From: Mesorhizobium atlanticum
GTDB taxonomy: Bacteria; Pseudomonadota; Alphaproteobacteria; Rhizobiales; Rhizobiaceae
DNA length: 64,000 nucleotides
Reading direction: 5' to 3'
NCBI RefSeq assembly: GCF_003289965.1
Contig: NZ_QMBQ01000001.1
Span: forward strand, 930,001-994,000
This document shows positions 1 to 8,355 of the stretch, piece by piece. The notes beneath the pieces were generated by a model. It was not told the origin of the DNA, made no database searches, and saw only the letters and a list, made by a program, of their open reading frames with translations. Both the position numbers and the translations under genes were made by a program. Within the stretch, counting starts at the first letter, position 1, and every line of letters starts with the position of its first letter.

Positions 1-696
1 CCCGCGACGGTGAAGGTCGTGCGCATGATCGAGGAAGGCATCGTGCGCATGATGCAGGAATATGTCGCGCTCGCCGTGCTTGCGCTTCATCGCAACCTGC
101 CCGCCTATCTGGCGCAGCAGCGCGCCAGCGAGTGGCGCGATATCGCGCAGCCTCAGGCCGGGTCGCGCCGGATCGGCGTGCTCGGTCTCGGCCAACTGGG
201 CCAGGCCGTCCTCGACCGGCTGAAGCCTTTCGGCTTTCCGCTTGCCGGCTGGAGCCGCTCGCCGCGACACATCGAGGGCGTGGCCTGCCATCATGGCGAG
301 CTTGGGCTGGAGAAGATGCTCACGGCTAGCGACATACTGGTCTGCCTGCTGCCGCTGACCGGGAAGACACGCGGCTTCCTCGATGCCGGGCTGTTTGCGA
401 AACTGCCTGAAGGCGCAGCACTGATCCACACTGGGCGGGGGCCGCAGCTCGATCACGAAGCGCTAGTCGCCGCGCTCGACAGCGGCCAGCTTTCGGCGGC
501 GATGATCGACGTCACCGATCCCGAGCCATTGCCCGCGGGCCATCCATTCTGGTCACATCCGAAGATCATCTTGACCCCGCATGTCGCCAGCGTCACCCAG
601 CCGGCGACCGCCGCGCGCGCCGTCGTCGACAACATCAGGCGTCATCGCGCCGGTCTCGACCCGATCGGGCTCGTCGACCGGTCGCGCGGCTATTGA
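1..696 (+). CDS. 2-hydroxyacid dehydrogenase (glyoxylate/hydroxypyruvate reductase A-like), 5' partial
   Basis: The reading frame is open from base 1, so the N-terminus lies outside the window; the GTG at 10 is an internal codon or a poor start. The visible part holds the Rossmann motif [11 protein letters not shown], the helix-capping HTGRG segment with the substrate-binding Arg, the DPEPLP segment with the acidic catalytic residue, and TPHVASVT with the catalytic His. This order and spacing are those of the GhrA branch of D-isomer-specific 2-hydroxyacid dehydrogenases, which reduce glyoxylate or hydroxypyruvate with NAD(P)H in the cytoplasm. The cupin gene follows 24 bp downstream and the dehydrogenases after it suggest one catabolic operon. 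The exact substrate cannot be read from sequence. Confidence 0.85.
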   Translation, partial: PATVKVVRMIEEGIVRMMQEYVALAVLALHRNLPAYLAQQRASEWRDIAQPQAGSRRIGVLGLGQLGQAVLDRLKPFGFPLAGWSRSPRHIEGVACHHGELGLEKMLTASDILVCLLPLTGKTRGFLDAGLFAKLPEGAALIHTGRGPQLDHEALVAALDSGQLSAAMIDVTDPEPLPAGHPFWSHPKIILTPHVASVTQPATAARAVVDNIRRHRAGLDPIGLVDRSRGY

Positions 697-720
697 AGCT
701 CCAACCAGAAAGGCCGCCCC

Positions 721-1074
721 TTGTCCCTGCTCAAGACCGTCGATACCGATCCGTCCTTCGCGCCACGCCAATCCAAGGCCTTGCCCGAGCGGCTGATCGC
801 CGGCGACCCGGCCTTCAAGACCTGGGCGCAGGACGCCGCCAAGGACGACCTCGTCCACACCGGCGTCTGGGAAGCGACACCGGGCGAGACGCGCTCGATC
901 AAGGGCGAGACCTTCGAATTCTGTCACATCCTCGCCGGCGTGATCGAAATCACGCCCGACGGCGGCAAGCCGGTGACTTATCGTGCCGGCGACAGTTTTG
1001 TCATGAAACCCGGCTTCACCGGCATTTGGAAGACCATCGAAACGGTGCGCAAGATCTACGTGACGGTCGGTTGA
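721..1074 (+). CDS. Small cupin-domain protein (DUF861/cupin_3 type)
   Basis: A 117-residue protein with a TTG start, 24 bp after the hydroxyacid dehydrogenase. The sequence is a single cupin barrel: an ETFEFCHILAGVIEITPDGG strand pair and an AGDSFVMKPGFTGIWKTIE second motif correspond to the two conserved cupin blocks of the DUF861 family. Members of this family are often encoded beside amine and aldehyde catabolic genes, and some are ureidoglycolate- or ethanolamine-related, but no activity is assigned here. It is probably cytoplasmic, since no signal peptide is visible. Its role is inferred only from the company of dehydrogenases. Confidence 0.8.
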   Translation: MSLLKTVDTDPSFAPRQSKALPERLIAGDPAFKTWAQDAAKDDLVHTGVWEATPGETRSIKGETFEFCHILAGVIEITPDGGKPVTYRAGDSFVMKPGFTGIWKTIETVRKIYVTVG

Positions 1075-1218
1075 CGGCGCCCGGCTTCAGGCACCGCAAC
1101 AGATTTTGCCGTCCCGCCGGGCCTGCGCGCAACAATCGTCGGCGGTGGTTCGGCGAACGATGCATGCTGCTTGTCCGCCTACGCTAGGCTCATGGCCGAT
1201 GTTGCTGAGTGGTTGCCC

Positions 1219-2682
1219 ATGAGCCTGAACTTCGATCCGGACAAGGTTGCTCTCCCCGTCGGCCATTTCATCGGTGGCGAGTTGATCGCGGCAGAGGGCG
1301 CGATCGAGATGCGCCGCCCGTCGGACGGCAAGGCATACGCCGCCTGCCCGGTGGCGGGCGTCGACATGATCGACCGCGCAGTGGAAAGCGCCAAGGGGGC
1401 CCTGACGTCGAGCAACTGGGGCGGCGTTCGCCCGCGTGAGCGCACGAGGGCCCTGCAGGCCTGGGCCGACCTGATGGAGGCGGAAGCCGCGACGCTCGCC
1501 CGGATCGAGGCGCTGTCCTCGACGCGGCCCGTCGGCCAGCTCGTCGCGGGCGACATCGCCGTGACCGCCGAGCAGATCCGCTTCTTTGCCGAATTCGCCG
1601 ACAAGGAAGGCAGCGAGCTCGTACCGACCGACGACGCCAGCCTCGGCATGATCATGAGCGAGCCCTATGGCGTGGTCGGCGCGATCACGCCGTGGAATTT
1701 TCCGATCTCGATGGCGGGCTGGAAGCTCGGTCCGGCGCTGGCAGCCGGCAACGCAGTGGTGCTGAAGCCGTCGGAAATGACGCCCTTCTCGGCCGTCTAT
1801 CTGGCGGAACTCGCTGTGAGGGCCGGCCTGCCGGCGGGGCTGATCAATGTGGTGCTCGGCGACGGCCCGACGACCGGCACGGCGCTGACCGGCCATGCCG
1901 AGATCGCCAAGGTCAGCTTCACCGGCTCGACCCGCGCCGGTTCCGCCATCATGGAGAACGTCGCTCGTACCGGTGTCAAGCCGATGACGCTGGAACTCGG
2001 CGGCAAGAGCCCGCAGATCGTCTTCGCCGACGCCGACCTCGACAAGGCGGCAGCGGCGATCGCCGGCAGCGTCACCTTCAATGCCGGCCAGGCCTGCGTC
2101 GCCGGCACGCGCCTGATCGTCGAGAAAGGCATCGCCGACCGGCTTACGGCTGCCATCGTAGAACGAATGAAGGCGGTGCGGCCCGGCCCGACCTGGGACC
2201 AGGCGACGCAGTATTCGCCGATCATTTCGGAACGGCAGCGGGCACGCGTCGACAGCATCGTGCGGGCCGCGGTTGGGCCCGGCGGCGAATGCCTGACCGG
2301 CGGCGTGGCCATGGACGCTCCGGGCTATTTCTACGAGCCGACGCTGATTGCCAATGTCGACCAGGCCAATCCGGCCATCGTCGAGGAGATCTTCGGCCCG
2401 GTCCTGACCGTCCAGACCTTCGACACCGAGGAAGAGGCGCTGGCGCTGGCCAGCCATCCGACTTATGGACTGGCTTCCGGCCTGTTCACCGCAGACCTGT
2501 CCCGCACCATCCGTCTCGCGCGCAAGCTCGAAGCGGGCACCGTCTGGGTCAACCGCTACAGCCGCTCGCGCGACCACATCCTGCCGACCGGCGGCTACAA
2601 GCGCTCCGGCATCGGCAAGGACCTTGGCCGCGAGGCCTATCTCGCCAACCGTAGGACCAAGAGCGTCCTGGTCAGCCTGTGA
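1219..2682 (+). CDS. NAD(P)-dependent aldehyde dehydrogenase
   Basis: About 487 residues when started at ATG 1219, the usual length for the family; GAGTGG lies six bases upstream. An in-frame ATG at 1192 and a TTG at 1171 are alternatives. All class hallmarks are present: AITPWNFP in the cofactor-binding region, SFTGSTRAGS, LELGGKSP with the general-base Glu, and NAGQACVAGTR with the nucleophilic Cys. The enzyme oxidises an aldehyde to the acid. With the tartrate-dehydrogenase-like gene 10 bp downstream and the GabD-like gene after it, it forms a three-dehydrogenase run. The aldehyde is unknown; context favours one made by the amine oxidase or aminotransferase nearby. Confidence 0.9.
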   Translation: MSLNFDPDKVALPVGHFIGGELIAAEGAIEMRRPSDGKAYAACPVAGVDMIDRAVESAKGALTSSNWGGVRPRERTRALQAWADLMEAEAATLARIEALSSTRPVGQLVAGDIAVTAEQIRFFAEFADKEGSELVPTDDASLGMIMSEPYGVVGAITPWNFPISMAGWKLGPALAAGNAVVLKPSEMTPFSAVYLAELAVRAGLPAGLINVVLGDGPTTGTALTGHAEIAKVSFTGSTRAGSAIMENVARTGVKPMTLELGGKSPQIVFADADLDKAAAAIAGSVTFNAGQACVAGTRLIVEKGIADRLTAAIVERMKAVRPGPTWDQATQYSPIISERQRARVDSIVRAAVGPGGECLTGGVAMDAPGYFYEPTLIANVDQANPAIVEEIFGPVLTVQTFDTEEEALALASHPTYGLASGLFTADLSRTIRLARKLEAGTVWVNRYSRSRDHILPTGGYKRSGIGKDLGREAYLANRRTKSVLVSL

Positions 2683-2692
2683 AGAGATGCCG

Positions 2693-3736
2693 ATGAAATC
2701 CCATTCAATCGCCCTGATCCCTGGTGACGGTATCGGCCGCGATGTGACCGCCGCCGCCTGGACGGTACTGGAAACAGCAGCCAAGCAGTCGGGCTTTGCC
2801 TTGGCCGGAACCGAATTTCCCTGGTCCTGCGAATTTTACAAGGACACTGGCAGCATGATGCCGGAGGACGGCATCGAGACCCTGCGCGGCTTCGACGCCA
2901 TCCTGCTCGGCGCGGTCGGCTGGCCGGCGGAAGTGCCGGATTCTGTTTCGCTCCATGGCCTGCTGCTGCCGATCCGTAAGGCATTCGCGCAGTATGCCAA
3001 CATCCGGCCGCATCGTCTGCTGCCAGGGGTGACCGGGCCGCTGCGGGCCGAGAGCTTCGACATATTGTGCATTCGCGAGAACACCGAGGGTGAATATTCC
3101 GGCGCCGGCGGTCGCGTGCACCAAGGCACGCCGGACGAAGTCGCGGTGGAGACATCGATCTTCACCCGTGCCGGCGTCGAGCGAATCCTGCGCTTCGGCT
3201 TCGAGCAGGCGCGGGCGCGGCGCGGCAAGCTCGCCTCCGTCACCAAGTCCAACGCGCAGAAATACTCGATGGTGTTCTGGGACGAGATCACGCGCAAGCT
3301 GGCGGCCGAGTATCCTGATGTCACAGTCACCAGCTACCACGTCGACGCGCTCGCCGCCCGCATGATCATGCAGCCGGAAAGCCTTGACGTCGTCGTCGCC
3401 TCCAATCTCTTCGGCGACATCCTGACCGACATCGGCGCGGCGATGCAGGGCGGGCTCGGCTACGCCGCCTCCGCCAACATCAATCCCGACCACTCGGTGC
3501 CGTCAATGTTCGAACCGGTGCACGGCTCGGCGCCCGACATCGCCCATCTTGGCATCGCCAATCCGATAGCCACCATCTGGTCGGCTGCGATGATGCTCGA
3601 TCATCTAGGCGAAAGAAACGCGGCCGAGCGCGTCATGACGGCGCTCGAGGCGACAACCGCGCGAGGCATTGGAACCACCCCCGGAAAGGATCGCACGGAA
3701 GCGATCACAGCCGCCGTCGTCGCGGCGCTCAGCTGA
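2693..3736 (+). CDS. Tartrate dehydrogenase-type beta-decarboxylating dehydrogenase
   Basis: A 347-residue member of the isocitrate/isopropylmalate dehydrogenase superfamily. The start at 2693 (MKSHSIALIPGDGIG) is preferred because GAAGAG lies correctly spaced upstream; ATG 2687 sits directly on that motif. The frame is open much further upstream, but that part overlaps the aldehyde dehydrogenase gene and is not coding. RENTEGEYSGAGG, a lone Tyr/Lys-containing VTKSNAQKYS helix and NLFGDILTDIGAAMQGG match the TtuC/DmlA group, which oxidises tartrate or D-malate with NAD and divalent metal. The gene starts 10 bp after the aldehyde dehydrogenase and ends 17 bp before the next one. D-malate or another 2-hydroxyacid may equally be the substrate. 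Confidence 0.85.
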   Translation: MKSHSIALIPGDGIGRDVTAAAWTVLETAAKQSGFALAGTEFPWSCEFYKDTGSMMPEDGIETLRGFDAILLGAVGWPAEVPDSVSLHGLLLPIRKAFAQYANIRPHRLLPGVTGPLRAESFDILCIRENTEGEYSGAGGRVHQGTPDEVAVETSIFTRAGVERILRFGFEQARARRGKLASVTKSNAQKYSMVFWDEITRKLAAEYPDVTVTSYHVDALAARMIMQPESLDVVVASNLFGDILTDIGAAMQGGLGYAASANINPDHSVPSMFEPVHGSAPDIAHLGIANPIATIWSAAMMLDHLGERNAAERVMTALEATTARGIGTTPGKDRTEAITAAVVAALS

Positions 3737-3753
3737 ATGCAAGGTCGTTTTCG

Positions 3754-5211
3754 ATGAAAAACCTGAAGGACAAAAGCCTTTTCCGCGAAGCCGGCCTGAT
3801 CGGCGGCGAATGGGTCGCTGCCGGCTCCAGCAAAACGATCGACGTGATCGATCCGGCAACCCAGGCGGCGATCGGCACCGTGCCGGACATGGCCGGCCCT
3901 GAAACGCGCGCGGCCATCGAAGCCGCGGCCTCCGCCTATCGGGGCTGGAGGAAGAAGACTAATGCCGAGCGCGCCGCCCTGCTGGAAGCCTGGCATGGAC
4001 TGATGCTTGCGCATCTGGACGATCTGGCGCTGATCCTGACGACGGAACAGGGCAAGCCGCTGGACGAGGCCAAGGGCGAAATCCGCTACGGCGCGTCCTT
4101 CGTCAAATGGTTCTCGGAAGAGGCGCGCCGCATCAACGGCCACACCATCCCCTCGCCGACCTCGGATCGCCGCATCGTCGTGTTGAAGGAACCGGTCGGT
4201 GTCTGCGGTATCATCACGCCGTGGAATTTTCCCAACGCGATGATCACCCGCAAGGTCGCGCCGGCGCTGGCCGCCGGCTGCACGGTGGTGATCAAGCCCT
4301 CCGAGTTCACGCCCTATTCGGCGCTGGCGCTTAGCGTTCTCGCCGAACGCGCGGGCATCCCCGCCGGCGTCATCAACATCGTCACCGGCATGCCGACCGG
4401 GATCGGCAATGAGATCATGGCGAACGAGACCGTGCGCAAGATCTCTTTCACCGGCTCGACGCGCGTCGGCTCGCTGCTGATGCGCGGCGCGGCCGATAGC
4501 GTGAAGCGGCTCAGCCTCGAACTCGGCGGCAATGCGCCCTTCATCGTCTTCGACGACGCCGATCTCGATCTCGCCGTCGAGGGCGCGCTCGTCTCGAAAT
4601 TCCGCAATGGTGGCCAGACCTGCGTGTGCGCCAACCGCATCCTCGTCCAGGCCGGTGTCCATGACGCCTTCGCCGCGAAGCTCAGCGCCCGCGTCAACGC
4701 CATGACGGTAGGGCCCGGCACACAGCCCGGCGTCGCAATCGGACCGATGATCAACATGGCGGCGGTCGAGAAAATCAACCGCCATGTCGAGGACGCGCTC
4801 GCCAAGGGTGCTGCGATCATCACGAAGAGGCCAGCCTTGCCGCAGGGGCCGCAGTATGTCGCGCCGCTGGTGCTGACCGGCGCCACGGCAGAGATGCAAC
4901 TCGCCGGCGAAGAAACCTTCGGTCCGGTCGCGCCGCTGTTCCGGTTCGAGACCGAAGAAGAAGCGATCGCGCTCGCTAACGGCACCCCCTACGGGCTCGC
5001 CTCCTACTTCTACACGGAGAATTTGAAACGCGCCTGGCGCGTCGGCGAGGCGCTGGAGTTCGGCATGGTGGGCTTGAACACCGGCTCGGTCTCGATGGAG
5101 GTCGCACCCTTCGGCGGCGTCAAGCAGTCCGGGCTCGGACGCGAGGGCGCGCAGGCCGGCATCGAGGAATATCTCGAGATGAAGAGCTTTCACATGGGCG
5201 GGCTGGGCTAA
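3754..5211 (+). CDS. gabD: NAD-dependent succinate-semialdehyde dehydrogenase
   Basis: 485 residues, the normal GabD length. TPWNFPNAMITRKVAPALAAG, SFTGSTRVGS, LELGGNAPFIVF with the catalytic Glu, and NGGQTCVCANR with the catalytic Cys are characteristic of the succinate- and glutarate-semialdehyde dehydrogenase branch; the two cysteines in the TCVC motif are typical of it. It would feed a 4- or 5-carbon semialdehyde from an omega-amino acid into the TCA cycle. It is the last plus-strand gene before the convergent PuuB-like oxidase, which together with the class III aminotransferase at 8.4-9.7 kb makes polyamine or GABA catabolism plausible. Glutarate semialdehyde is an alternative substrate. 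Confidence 0.88.
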   Translation: MKNLKDKSLFREAGLIGGEWVAAGSSKTIDVIDPATQAAIGTVPDMAGPETRAAIEAAASAYRGWRKKTNAERAALLEAWHGLMLAHLDDLALILTTEQGKPLDEAKGEIRYGASFVKWFSEEARRINGHTIPSPTSDRRIVVLKEPVGVCGIITPWNFPNAMITRKVAPALAAGCTVVIKPSEFTPYSALALSVLAERAGIPAGVINIVTGMPTGIGNEIMANETVRKISFTGSTRVGSLLMRGAADSVKRLSLELGGNAPFIVFDDADLDLAVEGALVSKFRNGGQTCVCANRILVQAGVHDAFAAKLSARVNAMTVGPGTQPGVAIGPMINMAAVEKINRHVEDALAKGAAIITKRPALPQGPQYVAPLVLTGATAEMQLAGEETFGPVAPLFRFETEEEAIALANGTPYGLASYFYTENLKRAWRVGEALEFGMVGLNTGSVSMEVAPFGGVKQSGLGREGAQAGIEEYLEMKSFHMGGLG

Positions 5212-5223
5212 GCTCCGCCTCGA

Positions 5224-6498
5224 TCATTGGATCCGGTCGAGCGCCTTGTAGTAGAGGCCGACCATCGGCAGAAACCACGGCTTGCCGGAATAGCCCGGGA
5301 TTGCAGGCCACTCGAGCCCCTTCAGCGGATTGCGGTCCTCGCGGCCGAGCATGGCGTCGGCTAGCATCATGCCGAGATGGGTGGAAAGCTGCGCGCCATG
5401 ACCGGAGTAGCCCATCGCGTACCAGACCCCCTCATGGTAGCCGGCGCGCGGGTAGCGGTCCTTGGTCATGTCGACCAGCCCGCCCCAGCAATAGTCGATC
5501 TCGACCTTGGCGAGTTGCGGGAAGATCGCCGCGAGGCTTGCGCGCAATATCTGCCCGCTCTTGGCGTCGGAGCGCTGGTCCGAGGTCGCCGAGAAACGCG
5601 CTCGGCCTCCAAAGATCAGGCGCTTGTCGGGTGCGAGCCGGAAGTAATTGCCGATGTTCATCGAGGTCACGCAGGTCCGATTGCCCGGCATGGTGGCATT
5701 GATCTCGGCGTCGCTCAACGGCCGCGTGGCGATGATGAAGCTGCCTACCGAGATGAGCCTGCGGCGGAAATAGCTGAAATTCGGCGTCGTGTAGGCGCCC
5801 GTCGCCACCAGCACATTGTCGGCGCTGATCTTGCCGCGGGACGTTGTCAGCTCGTGCCTGTTTCCTGATTGCCTGCGGTCCGTCACCCTGGTGTTCTCGT
5901 GGATGACCGCGCCGTGGCGGGCGGCGGCCGTGGCGAGGCCGGCCACATAGCGGCCCATGTGCATCATGGCGCTCTTTTTCGACAGCATCGCGCCATGGAA
6001 GGGCGAGCCGATTTCAGATTTGAGGTCGGTCGGCGACAGCAGCGCCGTATCCGGATCGACCTCGGCATGGATGGCTTCGAAGTTGCGGGCGATCGCTTCG
6101 AAATGCTGCGGCTTGGAGGCGAGCTTCAGCTTGCCGGCACGGCGGAAGTTGCAGTCGATGCTTTCCTCGGCGATCAGGGCCTCGACGGTGTCGACGGAGT
6201 CGTCCAGCGCCCGGTAGAGCGCGATGGCGCGTTCCTTGCCGAGCTCGGCCTTGGCCGAAAGGTAGCTGTGGGCGAGGCCATTGTTCAGATGCCCGCCATT
6301 GCGCCCGGACGCACCCCAGCCGACCCGCTCAGCTTCCAGCACGACCACCTTGGCGCCGGCCTTCGCCAATTGGCGTGCCGCGGCGAGACCGGTGAAGCCA
6401 CCGCCGACGATTGCCGCATCGTAGTGCCCTTCGAGCGGGCCTTGCGCGCCGCCGGAAAAGACCGGAGCGGTGTCGTGCCAGTAGGAGACGAACTTCAT
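5224..6498 (-). CDS. FAD-dependent amine oxidase (gamma-glutamylputrescine oxidase-like)
   Basis: About 424 residues from ATG 6498, which has AGGCGG upstream; a TTG two codons earlier is an alternative. An N-terminal dinucleotide fold IVGGGFTGLAAARQLA is followed by VGWGASGRNGGHLNNG, the DAO-family (PF01266) FAD loop. The C-terminal GGLVDMTKDRYPRAG and AMGYSGHGAQLSTHLGMMLAD are as in PuuB-type oxidases. These enzymes oxidise a primary or secondary amine to an aldehyde plus hydrogen peroxide, and the opening YWHDTAP is a common signature of that subgroup. It is 17 bp downstream of the HAD gene on the same strand and convergent with gabD. Substrate assignment is by similarity only. Confidence 0.85.
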   Translation of the reverse strand: MKFVSYWHDTAPVFSGGAQGPLEGHYDAAIVGGGFTGLAAARQLAKAGAKVVVLEAERVGWGASGRNGGHLNNGLAHSYLSAKAELGKERAIALYRALDDSVDTVEALIAEESIDCNFRRAGKLKLASKPQHFEAIARNFEAIHAEVDPDTALLSPTDLKSEIGSPFHGAMLSKKSAMMHMGRYVAGLATAAARHGAVIHENTRVTDRRQSGNRHELTTSRGKISADNVLVATGAYTTPNFSYFRRRLISVGSFIIATRPLSDAEINATMPGNRTCVTSMNIGNYFRLAPDKRLIFGGRARFSATSDQRSDAKSGQILRASLAAIFPQLAKVEIDYCWGGLVDMTKDRYPRAGYHEGVWYAMGYSGHGAQLSTHLGMMLADAMLGREDRNPLKGLEWPAIPGYSGKPWFLPMVGLYYKALDRIQ

Positions 6499-6514
6499 CG
6501 GCAATCCGCCTGTC

Positions 6515-7183
6515 TCAAAGCCCGACCACGCCCGGAAGACCTGAAATGTCGGCGATCTCGGTGTAGCCGTAATAGGGGTTGGCCGGCTCGTGGCCGCGGT
6601 TCACCCAGACCTTGTTCTTGATGCCGAGATCATGCGCCGACATCAGGTCGTAGCGAAACGACGACGAGCAGTGAAGGATGTCTTCGGGGCCGCAGCCCAG
6701 CATGTCGAGCATATATTCGAAGGCTTTGAAGTGCGGCTTGTAGGCCTGTGCCTGCTCGGCCGTGTAGACGGCATGGAACGGCGCGCCGAGCTTGTCGACA
6801 TTGGACATGATCTGCGCGTTCATGGCGTTGGAGAGGATCACCAGCGGAATTTCCTTGGCGACCTTGGCAAGGCCCGCCGGAACGTCGGCATGCGGACCCC
6901 AGGACGGCACGCGCTCATAGACCATCTTCGCGTCATCGGGGCTGAAGGCGACGGCGTTGCGCTTGCAGGCGCGCTCGAGCGCATTGTGGACCACATCGGC
7001 ATAAGGTTTCCAGTCGCCCAAGATCTCATCCAGCCGATAGGCCGCGAAGTTCTTGATGAACTCCTGCATGCGCGGCTCATCGAGCCGGCTGCCGTAGAGG
7101 TCGCGCGCCGCCTCCGCCATCTGGAAATTGGTCAACGTGCCATAGCAGTCGAAGGTGATGTATTTGGGCCTGAAGGAAGCCAT
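6515..7183 (-). CDS. HAD-superfamily hydrolase, haloacid dehalogenase type II
   Basis: 222 residues from ATG 7183, where GGAG sits nine bases upstream. The frame stays open to 7591 but that extension has no family match and no ribosome site. Motif I is DCYGTLTNF with the nucleophilic Asp, motif II is LSNAMN, the conserved Lys is in YKPHFKAFEYML, and motif IV lies in CSSSFRYDLMSAHDLG. The order and the small helical cap match L-2-haloacid dehalogenase-type proteins, many of which are phosphatases or of unknown substrate. It precedes the PuuB-like oxidase by 17 bp and is divergent from the GNAT gene. A second HAD of the same class lies at 9967-10689. Confidence 0.85.
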   Translation of the reverse strand: MASFRPKYITFDCYGTLTNFQMAEAARDLYGSRLDEPRMQEFIKNFAAYRLDEILGDWKPYADVVHNALERACKRNAVAFSPDDAKMVYERVPSWGPHADVPAGLAKVAKEIPLVILSNAMNAQIMSNVDKLGAPFHAVYTAEQAQAYKPHFKAFEYMLDMLGCGPEDILHCSSSFRYDLMSAHDLGIKNKVWVNRGHEPANPYYGYTEIADISGLPGVVGL

Positions 7184-7501
7184 GTCCGTCGATCTCCGGT
7201 GGAAGCACACCCGCTCTGGGATTACTTGATCATATGCGGGCAGGCGACGAGCCACTTGACCGAAATCGGCTCTCCGAAAGCAGAAAGTTCCGTATCTGCC
7301 GTCAAGTTTGGCACGCTGTAGCATCTTGGCTGTCGACAAGCCCGCTATGGCGCGACGCTGAAGCGACAACCGAAGATGTTGCCAGCAGAAGATGCGGCGC
7401 GCGCCCCGCGCAAAGGCGAAAGATATCGCGGAGACCGAAATCTTCAGACGATCCGCCGCGCGCCGATGACCGAGACTTGCAGGCAGACGGAAGGATGCCT
7501 C
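7184..7501. promoter_or_regulatory. Divergent intergenic region (HAD/PuuB operon and GNAT/aminotransferase operon)
   Basis: A 318-bp gap between two divergently transcribed operons, so it must hold promoters for both. The open frames that run through it in either direction are extensions of the flanking genes without ribosome sites. No clear sigma-70 or sigma-54 hexamer pair with correct spacing was found; a TGGCACG at 7309 resembles a -24 element but the -12 GC is one base too close. Confidence 0.5.
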
Positions 7502-8341
7502 ATGCAGCAGGGCGAAATCGCAATCCAGGCTTTCGGGCCGGACCATATCGAGGGCGCGGTGGCGCTTTCTCGTCAGGAGAACTGGCCGCATCGCCCGCAG
7601 GACTGGCAGATGGCGCTGCAGCTTTCAAGCGGCGCGGTCGCTCTCGACGACGACGGCCGGGTTGTCGGCACCATCCTGGTAACGCCCTACGGTATGGATT
7701 GCGCCATGATCAATATGGTGATCGTCGACCGGAACGCCCGCGGCATGGGGCTCGGGCGCCGGCTGATGGAACAAGCCTTCGCTCTTGCTGAAGATCGGCC
7801 CCTGCGGCTCGTCGCGACGGCGGAAGGCATGCCGCTCTATGAAAAGTTCGGCTTTGTATCCTCGGGCACGATCCTGCAGCATCAGGGCAACGTCGCTGCG
7901 CTTGGCGCGCCGGACGGCGTGCGAGCGGCGAGCGCCGGCGATCTGCCGGAAATCAAGGCGATGGACCGCGACGCCTATGGCGCCGACCGCGAAGCCCTGA
8001 TCGACGCGCTGGCCGAGCGCGGCCAATTCGCCGTCATCCGCCGCAACGGCGCGATCGAGGCCTATGCCGCGATCCGCCCGTTCGGACGCGGCGAGGTGAT
8101 AGGCCCAGTGATCGCGGGCAGTGCCGACGACGCCAGGGCTCTGATCAGCTTTTTCGCCGCCTCGCGCCCCGGCGCCTTCCTGCGCGTCGATACGGACAGC
8201 CGCACCGGCATCGCCGGCTGGCTCACGGAAATCGGCCTCGGCCATGTCGGCGGCGGCGTGGCCATGGATCGCCCGTCTCGGACGGCCGCGGCACAGGCCC
8301 GGCCAAAAGTTTACGCCCTCGCCAACCAGGCGCTCGGCTAG
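7502..8341 (+). CDS. Double-domain GNAT N-acetyltransferase
   Basis: 279 residues. ATG 7502 is chosen because GGAAGGA lies six bases upstream; longer in-frame starts at 7376 and 7466 lack this. The N-terminal half carries the acetyl-CoA loop NARGMGLGRRLMEQA and the closing GMPLYEKFGF of a GNAT fold. The C-terminal half (from about residue 140) looks like the second acetyltransferase-type domain (PF18014-like) seen in YitH-type proteins. It would acetylate an amine or amino group in the cytoplasm. The class III aminotransferase starts 14 bp downstream, so the two are co-transcribed. The substrate is unknown. Confidence 0.82.
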   Translation: MQQGEIAIQAFGPDHIEGAVALSRQENWPHRPQDWQMALQLSSGAVALDDDGRVVGTILVTPYGMDCAMINMVIVDRNARGMGLGRRLMEQAFALAEDRPLRLVATAEGMPLYEKFGFVSSGTILQHQGNVAALGAPDGVRAASAGDLPEIKAMDRDAYGADREALIDALAERGQFAVIRRNGAIEAYAAIRPFGRGEVIGPVIAGSADDARALISFFAASRPGAFLRVDTDSRTGIAGWLTEIGLGHVGGGVAMDRPSRTAAAQARPKVYALANQALG

Positions 8342-8355
8342 TTCGGAGAAAAACA

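Noticed and set aside
1087..2784. 565-codon minus-strand frame opposite the aldehyde dehydrogenase
   Set aside because: Antisense shadow of a high-GC gene; Arg/Gly/Asp/His-rich with no family motif, while the plus strand has a full aldehyde dehydrogenase.
3601..5193. 530-codon minus-strand frame opposite gabD
   Set aside because: Same antisense effect; no domain, and gabD is complete on the other strand.
7309..7324. Sigma-54-like promoter (TGGCACG with downstream GC)
   Set aside because: The gap between the GG and GC dinucleotides is nine bases instead of ten.
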